Shown here: in pieces, positions 27,068 to 35,117 of the stretch
Numbering within the stretch: the stretch's first letter is position 1
Layout: each line of letters opens with the position of its first letter
NCBI RefSeq assembly: GCF_004123835.1
Contig: NZ_MZMU01000010.1
Location: 431,498 to 495,497 of the forward strand
Length of the DNA: 64,000 nucleotides
Direction of reading: 5' to 3'
Source of the DNA: Rhizobium leguminosarum
GTDB taxonomy: Bacteria > Pseudomonadota > Alphaproteobacteria > Rhizobiales > Rhizobiaceae
Position numbers and translations under genes: made by a program
The notes under the pieces: model-generated
What the model was told of the DNA's origin: nothing
Databases searched by the model: none
The model's input: only the letters and a program-made list of their open reading frames with translations

Positions 27068-27073
27068 GTCTGC

Positions 27074-27320
27074 TCAATCCTTCGGTTGACGATCGAAGTC
27101 TTTTCGCAGTTCGTCCTTGGCCTTTTCAAGGGTTCCGCGCCGGCATCGACATGGCGGCGCGATAAGGGCTCGACTTGCGGCGATTGCTCTCCTCGGCGGA
27201 GTGCTTGACGGATCGCGCAATCTTCTTCGGATCGTCCGATTTGAACACACCTTCCTTCAGGCCCATCGCATCGCTGTGTCCGGTGACGTCCTGCGACCAT
27301 TTCTTCTTGGTTTTGGCCAT
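27074..27320 (-). pseudogene. DUF3175-type small basic protein, frameshifted by internal deletion
   Basis: The frame starts MAKTKKKWSQDVTGHSDAMGL, continues EGVFKSDDPKKIARSVKHSAE, then YRAAMSM, and stops after PARNP. In DUF3175 proteins AMSM is followed by LTFYINRAG-like residues and then LEKAKDELRK. That tail exists here (LEKAKDELRKDF) but in another frame, ending at 27074. About 15 codons and one frame are lost, so a 64-residue truncated product is expected instead of about 95. A GGAAC-N16-GGTT motif lies upstream, suggesting a stress-induced gene. Confidence 0.7.
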
Positions 27321-27405
27321 GTCGAAAATCCCTTTTCCCGGATGCGACCGATGGCACGCCCCCGGTTGCCGATCTTTCATTGGTGGTCGGTTTGCAAAGG
27401 GACTG

Positions 27406-27430
27406 AACCGGTCAGGAGCACAAAAGTTCC
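27406..27430 (-). promoter_or_regulatory. EcfG-like promoter of the DUF3175-GST pair
   Basis: Read on the minus strand: GGAAC (plus 27430-27426), 16 bases, GGTT (plus 27409-27406). This fits the EcfG -35 exactly, and the -10 is one base off CGTT. Expected start is about 27398, giving a leader of about 75 bases. Confidence 0.55.
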
Positions 27431-27461
27431 GGCCACGATCATTGCCGCAACGCCTGGATTC

Positions 27462-27487
27462 GGAACAAAAGCCGGTTTTATCAGGTT
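27462..27487 (+). promoter_or_regulatory. EcfG-like promoter of the 119-residue protein gene
   Basis: GGAAC (27462-27466), 17 bases, GGTT (27484-27487), 52 bases upstream of the ATG at 27540. It is divergent from the motif at 27406-27430. The -10 is one base off the consensus and the spacing is at the upper allowed value. Confidence 0.45.
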
Positions 27488-27539
27488 TCCGATGGGAAAA
27501 GCCTGCACACAGGCCCGCACATAAGAAGGAGCCGAGAAC

Positions 27540-27899
27540 ATGGAAAAACACATCGTCAAAGCCGATGGAAACGGCGCGATCGACGTGAACGGCCAGGTAT
27601 CGCCGGTCACCTATACCGTCAGCCTTAAAGAAGGGAAGGGCCGTTCCTACGAGGTCGACATCCGCCTGATGGCGCCGCGCGACTGGCTGCTGCAGAGGGG
27701 TTTCGAGCGAGATGCCGTGCTGGTCAGCCAGAGCGGCGCGCGCATTCCCGTCTATCACGACGACGGCCGTCTCGACCCTACCGACACGATCTCGATCGAA
27801 CTGACGGCGCGCGATGACAGCTGCATGAGTGAGGTGGATCTGATCCGCAAATATCCCGAGTTCGACGGCGCCCATTCACAAAAAACGGAAGTGCTTTAG
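27540..27899 (+). CDS. Small conserved-looking protein, unknown function
   Basis: A 119-residue soluble protein, acidic, with no membrane segment or signal. The sequence is beta-rich: EKHIVKADGNGAIDVNGQ, then SPVTYTVSLKEGKGRSYEVD. It contains a single cysteine (RDDSCMSEVDL). An AGAAGGAG ribosome site lies 10 bases before the ATG. I do not recognise a family. It ends overlapping the convergent hybrid kinase gene by 4 bases. The upstream EcfG-like motif and stress-gene neighbours suggest a stress role, as inference only. Confidence 0.65.
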   Translation: MEKHIVKADGNGAIDVNGQVSPVTYTVSLKEGKGRSYEVDIRLMAPRDWLLQRGFERDAVLVSQSGARIPVYHDDGRLDPTDTISIELTARDDSCMSEVDLIRKYPEFDGAHSQKTEVL

Positions 27900-30613
27900 C
27901 CGATCGGCCGTTGCTGGACGGCGGTCTTGACGGCCCTTTCGAGCGCGGTGCTGCTGAAAGGTTTTGACAGCAGCACCGAGCCGGAGAAGCGGTTTGCATC
28001 CGGTAGACTGCTGTTGCCGGTGGCAAAGACCAGGCCGACCGACGGAAAGGCCTCGCGCGCCTTGGCGGCAAAGACCGGACCCGACATGCCGGGCAGGCCG
28101 ACATCGGCGACGATGATATCGACGATGGTGTGTCCGAGGATTTCCACGCCTCGTTCGCCGCTATCAGCCTCGATGACGTCATAGCCGAGATCCTGCAGAA
28201 TCTCGGCAGTATCCATGCGGATGAAGGCGTCGTCTTCCACGAGCAGCAGCTTCAGCTTCTCACCGGCGATATCGGGCTGTTTGGGAGCGGGCGCTGCGGC
28301 ATCGCTTGCCCCTTGGCGGCGTCGCGTCCGGTTGGCAAGCACATGGCGAATCTTGCGGGCGAGTTCCTCGCGCGTATAGGGCTTGGAGAGCAGTTCGAGA
28401 CCGGGATCGAGCCTGCCGCCATGGACGATCGAATTTTCGGTATAGCCCGATGTGTAGAGCACGGCGATATCGGGCAGGCGCTCACGCGCCATGCGCGCAA
28501 GCTCCGGGCTCCTCAACGGGCCGGGCATGACGACATCGGTAAAGAGCAGGTCGATATGGGCGCCGCTTTCGATAACGGTGAGCGCGCTTTGCGCATCCTT
28601 GGACTTCAGCACGTAGTAGCCGAGATCCGTCAGCATCTCGACGACAGTCGTGCGCACACCCTCGTCATCCTCGGCGACAAGGATGGTTTCCGTGCCCCCG
28701 GTTGCCGGCACGCTGTCGACATTGGTGATGCGATCCTCACTCTGGAACGAGCGTGGCAGGTAGAGCTTGACGGTCGTGCCTTCGCCGATCTCGCTGTAGA
28801 TCTTCACGTGGCCGCCGGACTGCTTGACGAAGCCATAGACCATCGACAGGCCAAGACCGGTGCCCTTGCCTTCCGGCTTGGTCGAGAAGAAGGGCTCGAA
28901 GGCCTGCTCCATCACCTCCTGCACCATGCCGGAGCCGGTATCGGTGACCGACAGCACGACATATTGGCCGGCGGTGACTTCAGGATGGGTGCGGCTGTAG
29001 GAATCGTCGAGGAAGGCGTTGCCGACCTCGATCGTCAGCTTGCCGGCGCCATCCATCGCGTCGCGGGAGTTGATCGCAAGGTTGAGCAGTGCGTTCTCGA
29101 TCTGGATCGGATCGGCGAAGGTGTTCCAGAGACCGCCGGAGACCATGGTCTCGACTTCGATCTCCTCGCCGAGTGCGCGGCGCAGCATGTCGTCCATGCC
29201 GGTGACGAGACGGCCGATGTTGATGACCTTCGGTTCCAGCGGCTGGCGGCGGCCGAAGGCGAGCAGCTGGCTTGCCAGCCGCGAGCCGCGTTCGACGGCG
29301 GCAAGCGCGTTGGAAATACGTTCCTTGCCCCGGCCGTTATCTGCCACGTCCTTGCCGAGAAGCTGCAGATTGCCTGAGATCACCTGCAGCAAATTGTTGA
29401 AGTCATGGGCAACGCCGCCGGTGAGCTTGCCGATCGATTCCATCTTCTGCGACTGCTGCAGTGCTGCTTCGGCCTGCTGGCGTTCGGCAATCTCGGCGGC
29501 GACGCGGACCTCGAGCATTTCATTGAGTTTCCGCAGCTGATCTTCCATGTCGCGGCGCTGGTCGATTTCGACTTTGGCGGCACGGAAGAGCCGGATATTG
29601 TCGATCGCGACGGCCGATTGGCCGGCGAGGCTGACGAGACTCGCCTCGGCCGCTTGGGAAAAACGGCCGGGCTGGCCGTGACCGAAGAACAAGCCGCCGA
29701 TGACGCTGCCGTCGCGTGATTTCACCGGCACGGCAAGATAGCTCCTGACCGGAAGATGCCCCTTCGGCATGCCTGCATGCGGCGCATTCTGCCCGTAGCG
29801 CGGGTCGAGCAGGATGTCGTCGGAGCGCATAATGCCTTCGCCGTTGAAAGTCGGCGCGAAGACCTTGGTATTGCGCGGCATCGGGAATTTCTCGAAGTTC
29901 TTCCGATCGACACCGGAGAGCGCATAAAGCATGTAGCTGCCGCCCTCGCCATCATCGACATTGTAGAAGAAGGCGCCGAATTCCGCGCCGGTCAGTGTCA
30001 CGCCGGCATCGACGACAATCTGGGTGAGGCGTTCGACACTGGGCTCGGCGGTGATCGCCGCACCCGCCCGGTTGACGACCGCAAGCGCCTCCGATTTTGC
30101 ACGCAGTTCTTCCAACGCGTTCTGTTCGCCGCGCTTGGCCGACACCTGGTCGGTGACATCAAGGGCCGCGCAGAGGATGCCGGCGACCCTGCCGTCATCG
30201 TCGCGCAGCGGGGTGTATGAGAAGGTGAACCAGGTGTCTTCGGTACGGCCGTCGCGGCGCATCGGGATGAGCAGCTCTTTGAAGAGCTGCGAACTGCCTT
30301 CCAGAGTGCTGGCGATAATCGGCGAGAACTGTTCCCAGATATCCGCCCAGACCTCACGGAAGGGTCGTCCGAGGGCATCGGGATGCCGCTCCGGGAAAAC
30401 CGGCACATAGGCGTCATTGTAGAGAAAAGCGAGATCCGGACCCCAGGCAACGAATTTGGGCTGGCGCGAATTCAACACCATTTCGGCGATATGCTTGAGA
30501 GACGCAGGCCAGCTTTCGACCGGACCGAGACCGACGGCGTGGAAAGCCGGATGCCGTAACAATTCGCCGATTTCGCCGCCGGCTCTCGGCCAGCCGTTCC
30601 CGACGCTTCCCAT
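27896..30613 (-). CDS. Hybrid histidine kinase: PAS, GAF, HisKA, HATPase, two receiver domains
   Basis: A soluble 905-residue signalling protein; no membrane span. A PAS-like domain (about 25-160: KFVAWGPDLAFLYNDAY, TEDTWFTFSYTPLRD) precedes a GAF domain (about 185-345). The phospho-accepting histidine is in GGVAHDFNNLLQVI (about 401). The ATPase has NALLNLAINSRDAM (about 514) and DTGSGM, then FFSTKPEGKGTGLGLS. Receiver 1 (about 641-755) has its aspartate in LFTDVVMPG; receiver 2 (about 790-900) in IVADVGLPG. Two receivers on one chain imply a branched or sink-type phosphorelay. No partner regulator is adjacent; signal unknown. Confidence 0.9.
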   Translation of the reverse strand: MGSVGNGWPRAGGEIGELLRHPAFHAVGLGPVESWPASLKHIAEMVLNSRQPKFVAWGPDLAFLYNDAYVPVFPERHPDALGRPFREVWADIWEQFSPIIASTLEGSSQLFKELLIPMRRDGRTEDTWFTFSYTPLRDDDGRVAGILCAALDVTDQVSAKRGEQNALEELRAKSEALAVVNRAGAAITAEPSVERLTQIVVDAGVTLTGAEFGAFFYNVDDGEGGSYMLYALSGVDRKNFEKFPMPRNTKVFAPTFNGEGIMRSDDILLDPRYGQNAPHAGMPKGHLPVRSYLAVPVKSRDGSVIGGLFFGHGQPGRFSQAAEASLVSLAGQSAVAIDNIRLFRAAKVEIDQRRDMEDQLRKLNEMLEVRVAAEIAERQQAEAALQQSQKMESIGKLTGGVAHDFNNLLQVISGNLQLLGKDVADNGRGKERISNALAAVERGSRLASQLLAFGRRQPLEPKVINIGRLVTGMDDMLRRALGEEIEVETMVSGGLWNTFADPIQIENALLNLAINSRDAMDGAGKLTIEVGNAFLDDSYSRTHPEVTAGQYVVLSVTDTGSGMVQEVMEQAFEPFFSTKPEGKGTGLGLSMVYGFVKQSGGHVKIYSEIGEGTTVKLYLPRSFQSEDRITNVDSVPATGGTETILVAEDDEGVRTTVVEMLTDLGYYVLKSKDAQSALTVIESGAHIDLLFTDVVMPGPLRSPELARMARERLPDIAVLYTSGYTENSIVHGGRLDPGLELLSKPYTREELARKIRHVLANRTRRRQGASDAAAPAPKQPDIAGEKLKLLLVEDDAFIRMDTAEILQDLGYDVIEADSGERGVEILGHTIVDIIVADVGLPGMSGPVFAAKAREAFPSVGLVFATGNSSLPDANRFSGSVLLSKPFSSTALERAVKTAVQQRPIG

Positions 30614-30788
30614 TCAAAATCGCTTTCTTGTCGTCAGCCGCGCCGGGGTGATCGGCCACCTCGGGCTTCAGCCCTTCCAAACCGTCAACATAGAGGCTTC
30701 CGATAGGAGGGAAAGGGCGCGGTCGAAATATCCTTAACTGCCGGGCGTTCAACAGTTTTAGTAGTCTGCGGACGGCGCCTGCGGGCTG

Positions 30789-30968
30789 TTACTTTCGATA
30801 GAGTTTCTGCGATGCGGCGAAGGCGCGGCCGATGTAGACGGAGACCAGCTGCACCGGCGCGCGCGGATCGCGGAAGACCAGCCCGACGAGATTGTCGACG
30901 ACAAGGATGAATCCGAGCGCGAGACCGAGGTAGAGCAACGCGGCGATGAGCAGGAGCGACATCTCCAT
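30789..30968 (-). CDS. 59-residue single-span membrane protein
   Basis: The frame reads MEMSLLLIAALLYLGLALG, with FILVVDNLVGLVF completing a membrane-embedded N-terminal region. The cytoplasmic or periplasmic tail is basic and ends FAASQKLYRK. It is missed by length cut-offs of 60 residues. The ATG is preceded by GGATGGAG (weak). An EcfG-like motif lies 93-117 bases upstream. Family unknown; a role in envelope stress is possible but unproven. Confidence 0.6.
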   Translation of the reverse strand: MEMSLLLIAALLYLGLALGFILVVDNLVGLVFRDPRAPVQLVSVYIGRAFAASQKLYRK

Positions 30969-31060
30969 CCTTCACACGATCGCAGTCGAAACGCGGTTGC
31001 TGGTTAAAAAGAGGATTTCGGTATGACCGTTGTTCATGGCAACTTCCCCGTTCCGCCATA

Positions 31061-31085
31061 AACAGTCATCGTATCTTCTTGTTCC
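31061..31085 (-). promoter_or_regulatory. EcfG-like promoter upstream of the 59-residue membrane protein
   Basis: On the minus strand: GGAAC (plus 31085-31081), 16 bases, TGTT (plus 31064-31061). Transcription would begin near 31055, giving a leader of about 85 bases. The leader contains a possible 11-codon reading frame, MTVYGGTGKLP, but nothing supports its translation. The rest of 30969-31279 holds the terminator at 31227 and no recognisable gene. Confidence 0.5.
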
Positions 31086-31226
31086 CCGTTATCGGGCGAA
31101 GGTTCAATTTTTTTCGGAAGCCTCAAAGCTTGCAGCGTCATCCGGCCTCTGTTCACCCCCGCATGGAAGCCCACCTCTGAAATTCCATAAAGCACAACTA
31201 ATTCAGGCATATGACAAAGAAGGATC

Positions 31227-31252
31227 AAAGGGCGTCGCGACGACGCCCTTTT
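31227..31252 (+). terminator. Strong hairpin terminator, best oriented on plus strand
   Basis: A perfect 11-pair stem (AAAGGGCGTCG / CGACGCCCTTT), a 3-base loop and TTTT followed by CTCT. On the minus strand it lies 28 bases past the DUF2934 stop, so it probably serves that gene, but the T-run is better on the plus strand. No plus-strand gene ends here, so a small plus-strand RNA is possible. Confidence 0.75.
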
Positions 31253-31279
31253 CTCTCGACGTGCTCGGTATTCCGGTGT

Positions 31280-31534
31280 TCAGGACGCCGTCTTGCGGCT
31301 CGCAGTCCGTTTCGGTGCCGGTGTCACGACGCCGTTCGTCTTGCTGCCCGTCACGCTGCGTTTCGCCTTGGGCTTGATTTCCTTGCCGTCGGAAGACGCA
31401 GCAGAACCCTCGAGCGTGTCGCGCTCGTGTCGTGCCTGTTCCCAATGGATGGAATCTCGCCCTGTCGGATAACCCTCTTCTTCCCAGAGGGTATATGCAC
31501 GTTTTTTGATCCACTCTTCCCGAGTTTCTGCCAT
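31280..31534 (-). CDS. DUF2934 small protein
   Basis: An 84-residue soluble protein. The N-terminal half has the DUF2934 pattern IKKRAYTLWEEEGYPTGRDSIHWEQARHE; the tail is lysine/alanine/threonine-rich and probably disordered (PKAKRSVTGSKTNG). The function of the family is unknown, but it is common in rhizobia and often stress-induced. Here a perfect EcfG promoter stands 34-58 bases upstream. It is transcribed alone and ends before a strong hairpin. Confidence 0.8.
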   Translation of the reverse strand: MAETREEWIKKRAYTLWEEEGYPTGRDSIHWEQARHERDTLEGSAASSDGKEIKPKAKRSVTGSKTNGVVTPAPKRTASRKTAS

Positions 31535-31567
31535 CGCTGATCTCCAGTCACATGATGCCGTCGTTCG

Positions 31568-31592
31568 AACGCGATACTCTTCGGATGGTTCC
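31568..31592 (-). promoter_or_regulatory. EcfG-type general-stress promoter of the DUF2934 gene
   Basis: On the minus strand: GGAAC (plus 31592-31588), exactly 16 bases, CGTT (plus 31571-31568). This matches the full consensus. Transcription would start about 25 bases before the ATG at 31534. Confidence 0.75.
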
Positions 31593-31676
31593 AGAGGAGT
31601 GGAACTCTTTCAAGCGAAATCGCGCCGCAACCGGAAATATTTCGCATCGCAGCATATTAGGGTTGAGGATCGGCCT

Positions 31677-32317
31677 TCACCGGGGCCGAAACTCCACCGC
31701 CTTGTGCAGATCTGAGACGAAATCCCAGCGCTGCCGGCGCTGCTCCGCCTCGTCGCGAATGCGCAAGAGATAGGAGGGGTGGATGGTGACCAGGACAGGC
31801 GGACGGTTTGCCGGATAGAGGATATGGCCGCGCTCCGGCGTCAGCTTCACCTTCGGCCCGAGCAGCGCATAAAGCGCGCTTGCGCCGAACGTCACGACGA
31901 GCTTCGGCTGCAGGATGTGAGCTCTGCGCCGAGCCACCAGGCGCAACGCCTGATCTCGCCGGCATTCGGTTTTGCATGCAGCCGCCGTTTGCCGCGCGGC
32001 GTGAACTTGAAGTGCTTGACGGCATTGGTGACATAGCAGCGCTGGCGGTCGAGGTCGGCCTCTTCCAAGCAGCGATCGAGCAGCCGGCCGGCGGGACCCA
32101 CAAAAGGCCTGCCGGTCAGATCCTCCTGGTCACCCGGCTGCTCGCCGACGAGGACGATCTCGGCTTTCACAGGGCCTTCGCCGAAGACGATTTGCGTGGC
32201 ATTCCTGTAGAGATCACAACGGGTGCAGCCTTCCGCCTGACGCCGGAGTTCGGCAATGCTGTCGGCATCCGCCACTTCGAGCGCCAGGGCCGGACCGACA
32301 TTTGCAGCTATGTTCAT
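31677..32317 (-). pseudogene. udgX: UdgX-type uracil-DNA glycosylase, single-base frameshift
   Basis: UdgX binds uracil in DNA and becomes covalently linked through a histidine. The N-terminal frame (from ATG 32317, with GAGGAT upstream) has the first cluster cysteines in AEGCTRCDLY, the active-site loop GEQPGDQEDLTGRPFVGPAG, and the UdgX hallmark KRRLH (usually KRRIH), then KPNAGEIRRCAWWLGAE. There the frame is lost near 31921. The other frame continues AHILQPKLVVTFGASALYAL and TIHPSYLLR to 31677. Restoring one G in GA-GCT (to GAGGCT) rejoins them as 213 residues, the normal size. Either a real inactivation or a sequencing error. Confidence 0.85.
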
Positions 32318-32532
32318 GATGGCGATCCTCAGTCTCCTCGGGATCAATCGATCTGTGCCGGCATTGTTCCCGCTAGGGAATGCGCGCTTTCGGAAATGGG
32401 TAGGAGGCGGATAGCTTCGGCGCATTCGCGGTCGGTCGCCGGCCGGCAAAATGGTCACGGTGAAAAAATTCGCGTCATGGGAGAGCGGCCGCCTGATTGA
32501 ACGCCGCCGTTTCGCGGCTATATTCGCCAGCG

Positions 32533-33996
32533 ATGTTCTATCTCCTGTCGACCTACTGGCCGCATATCCTCTTTGTCGTTTCGATCGCCATGGGGGCCGC
32601 GGCGGCGATCCATGCCGCCATGACCAAGGAGGAGGTGCGCGCCGCGATCGGCTGGGTCGGCGTCATCATCCTGTCTCCGATCATCGGCGCGCTGCTCTAT
32701 GCGATTGCCGGCATCAACCGCATCCGCCGCAAATCGTTGAGTGTCCGCCGCGACGCGCTGCTGCTTGCGGCCGAATTCGACGAACTGGAGACCTTCGACG
32801 CCGAGGCCGAGACGGTGATCAGCCAGTTCGGCCGCCGCTTTGCGGCGCTGCAGACACTGGGCGACCGGGTGACGCGCAATCCGCTGACATCAGGCAATAC
32901 GATCGACATGCTGGAGACCGGCGACGAGGCCTATGCGGCGATGAAATCAAGCATCGACGAGGCGACGCGCAGCATCCTGCTCGAAACCTATATCTTCGAC
33001 CGCGATGCGGTCGGCCTTCGCATCGCCGATGCGCTGATTGCGGCGGTCAGGCGTGGTGTGGAGGTCCGGGTGCTGATCGACGCGGTCGGTGCGCGTTATT
33101 CGGTGCCGAGCATTCTTGGCCATCTAAGCGAAGGCGGCGTCACGGTCGCTGTCTTCAACGGCAATGTCATCATGGGCTTGCGGCTGCCCTATGCCAATCT
33201 GCGCACCCACCGCAAGATCCTGATCGTCGACGGGAAAATTGCGCTGACGGGCGGGATGAACATCAGGGCGGGCTTCAGCGAGGAGGCGACGGGCGAGAGC
33301 TTTGCCCACGACACGCATTTCAGCGTCACCGGCCCGGTCGTGGCCGATCTTTTCGACCTCGCCGCCGAAGACTGGCGCTTCTCGACGCAGGAATTGTTGA
33401 ACGACGAGGCCTGGCGCATCGAACCGCCGCAGCGCAGCCCCGGCGATCCCATCTTGATGCGCGTCGTCGCCTCCGGCCCGGACCGCAGCGTCGAGACCAA
33501 CCATAAAATGCTGATGGGCGCCTTTTCCGTGGCGCGCCAATCGATCCGCATCATGTCGCCCTATTTCCTGCCGGACCGTGAACTCATCAGTGCCCTGGTG
33601 ACGGCGGCACGGCGCGGCGTCGAAGTCGATATCGTCGTGCCGGCGCTCAACAACCTCGTGCTGGTCGACCGGGCGATGACGGCGCAATTCGATCAGATCC
33701 TCAAGAACTACTGCCGTATCTGGCGCTCCACCGGCAGCTTCAGCCATTCGAAGCTGCTGACGATCGACGGCACCTGGGCCTATGTCGGATCCTCCAATCT
33801 CGACCCGCGTTCGCTGCGGCTGAATTTCGAGGTCGATCTCGAAGTGCTGAACGAGGGCTTCGCCGCCGAGATCGACGAGCACATCGAGGAAACCTTGAAA
33901 GCGGCAACGCCGGTAACGCTCGAGAGCCTGCGCGCGCGACCCTTCGCGGTACGGCTGCTCGAGAAGGTGCTATGGCTGGGTTCGCCCTATCTCTGA
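32533..33996 (+). CDS. cls: Cardiolipin synthase, phospholipase D type
   Basis: Condenses two phosphatidylglycerols to cardiolipin at the inner membrane. It has 487 residues from the ATG at 32533. Two N-terminal spans (YLLSTYWPHILFVVSIAMG; AIGWVGVIILSPIIGALLY) are followed by two PLD catalytic motifs, HRKILIVDG (HxK...D, about 226) and HSKLLTIDG (about 405). Each is followed by GGMN or GSSN. Length and layout fit ClsA/ClsB-type enzymes. The next gene encodes an EEP-superfamily protein, as in the E. coli ybhP-clsB arrangement. Confidence 0.92.
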   Translation: MFYLLSTYWPHILFVVSIAMGAAAAIHAAMTKEEVRAAIGWVGVIILSPIIGALLYAIAGINRIRRKSLSVRRDALLLAAEFDELETFDAEAETVISQFGRRFAALQTLGDRVTRNPLTSGNTIDMLETGDEAYAAMKSSIDEATRSILLETYIFDRDAVGLRIADALIAAVRRGVEVRVLIDAVGARYSVPSILGHLSEGGVTVAVFNGNVIMGLRLPYANLRTHRKILIVDGKIALTGGMNIRAGFSEEATGESFAHDTHFSVTGPVVADLFDLAAEDWRFSTQELLNDEAWRIEPPQRSPGDPILMRVVASGPDRSVETNHKMLMGAFSVARQSIRIMSPYFLPDRELISALVTAARRGVEVDIVVPALNNLVLVDRAMTAQFDQILKNYCRIWRSTGSFSHSKLLTIDGTWAYVGSSNLDPRSLRLNFEVDLEVLNEGFAAEIDEHIEETLKAATPVTLESLRARPFAVRLLEKVLWLGSPYL

Positions 33997-34079
33997 CGGA
34001 TTTTTTGTGATCGGACATGGCAAGTTCCGCTCGGCCGCCTATACTGCGGAGTGAGTAGCCTTTTCGATCAACGGAACAA

Positions 34080-34907
34080 GTGCGCCTTCCGATGCACGGC
34101 AGAAAAGACAACCTTCCCGCCAGCATTCTCGCCTCGATCAGGAGCAGGAAAAAGCGGCTCGACGCAGCCCATACGGAGGCAAGGCCGCGCAGTGCGGGAA
34201 CGCTGATCGCCTCCTACAATGTGCACAAATGCGTCGGCACGGACCGCCGCTTCGATCCGGAGCGCACCAGCCGGGTGATCCATGAAATCGGCGCCGATGT
34301 GATCGCGCTGCAGGAGGCCGACACACGCTTCGGCGAGCGCACCGGCATTCTCGATCTCGGCCGGCTGGAACGAGAGACGGGGCTGATCCCGGTGCCAGTT
34401 GCCGGCATGGCGAAGGCGCATGGCTGGCACGGCAATGTCGTGCTCTTCAAGAAGGGGCTGGTGCATGACGTGCACCAGGTCAAGCTGCCGGGGCTGGAGC
34501 CGCGCGGCGCGCTGGTCGCCGAAATCGAGCTGGAGCAGGGCGGGGTGCTGCGCATCATAGCCGCGCATTTCGGCCTGCTGCGTCACAACAGAGCCCAGCA
34601 GGCCCGCACACTGGTCGAGCTCATCAAAGACAGGCACGAGATGCCGACCATCCTGCTCGGCGACCTCAACGAATGGCGGCTCGGCGACCGTTCTTCGCTC
34701 AACACCTTCCAATCCGCCTTTGGACCGCTGCCGCCCGCCGTCCCGAGTTTCCCCGCCGGTCTGCCGCTTCTGGCGCTCGACCGGATCATCGCCAACCGCA
34801 AGGGGATCATTTCGGAGGTGGAAGCCCATGATACGCCGCTCGCACGTATCGCCTCCGACCACCTGCCGATCAAGGCGCTGATCGATCTGGAACCCGTGCC
34901 GGGCTGA
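34080..34907 (+). CDS. Endonuclease/exonuclease/phosphatase-family (EEP) hydrolase
   Basis: A 275-residue EEP-fold enzyme without signal peptide. Catalytic features: ASYNVHKCVG (Asn), IALQEAD (Glu), HGWHGNVVLF, and the metal-site TILLGDLNEWR, then ASDHLPIKALI with the SDH triad. It is related to YbhP, which is encoded next to a cardiolipin synthase in E. coli, and a phospholipid-linked phosphodiester substrate is therefore plausible. The start is uncertain: GTG 34080 or ATG 34092; no strong ribosome site distinguishes them. It lies 84 bases after cls. Confidence 0.85.
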   Translation: MRLPMHGRKDNLPASILASIRSRKKRLDAAHTEARPRSAGTLIASYNVHKCVGTDRRFDPERTSRVIHEIGADVIALQEADTRFGERTGILDLGRLERETGLIPVPVAGMAKAHGWHGNVVLFKKGLVHDVHQVKLPGLEPRGALVAEIELEQGGVLRIIAAHFGLLRHNRAQQARTLVELIKDRHEMPTILLGDLNEWRLGDRSSLNTFQSAFGPLPPAVPSFPAGLPLLALDRIIANRKGIISEVEAHDTPLARIASDHLPIKALIDLEPVPG

Positions 34908-35117
34908 TGTCATGGCGACAGTGGGTCCTGTCGCATTTGTCACTTCGGCCAGCGCTTTCACCTGGCCATGGCTGAAACGTCGCCAGCCGGATGGCGTTCA
35001 ATATGATCTCGAATATCCGTCTGCGCATCGATATCTCTCCTTCGCGATCATATGCCGCCTCTTGCCTCGCGCCTTCAAACGAGCTTATCGTCGGCCTCGA
35101 ATGACTTGAGGTTATGG

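Noticed and set aside
30685..31059. A 124-codon minus-strand frame covering the 59-residue membrane protein.
   Set aside because: It is very arginine-rich and has no family pattern; the embedded 59-residue frame in another phase has coherent hydrophobicity.
31900..31940. Possible programmed frameshift in udgX.
   Set aside because: No slippery heptamer or downstream structure is visible at the break; a lost G is simpler.
32451..33506. A 351-codon plus-strand frame overlapping the cardiolipin synthase gene.
   Set aside because: It is the neighbouring phase of cls, with cysteine- and arginine-rich composition.
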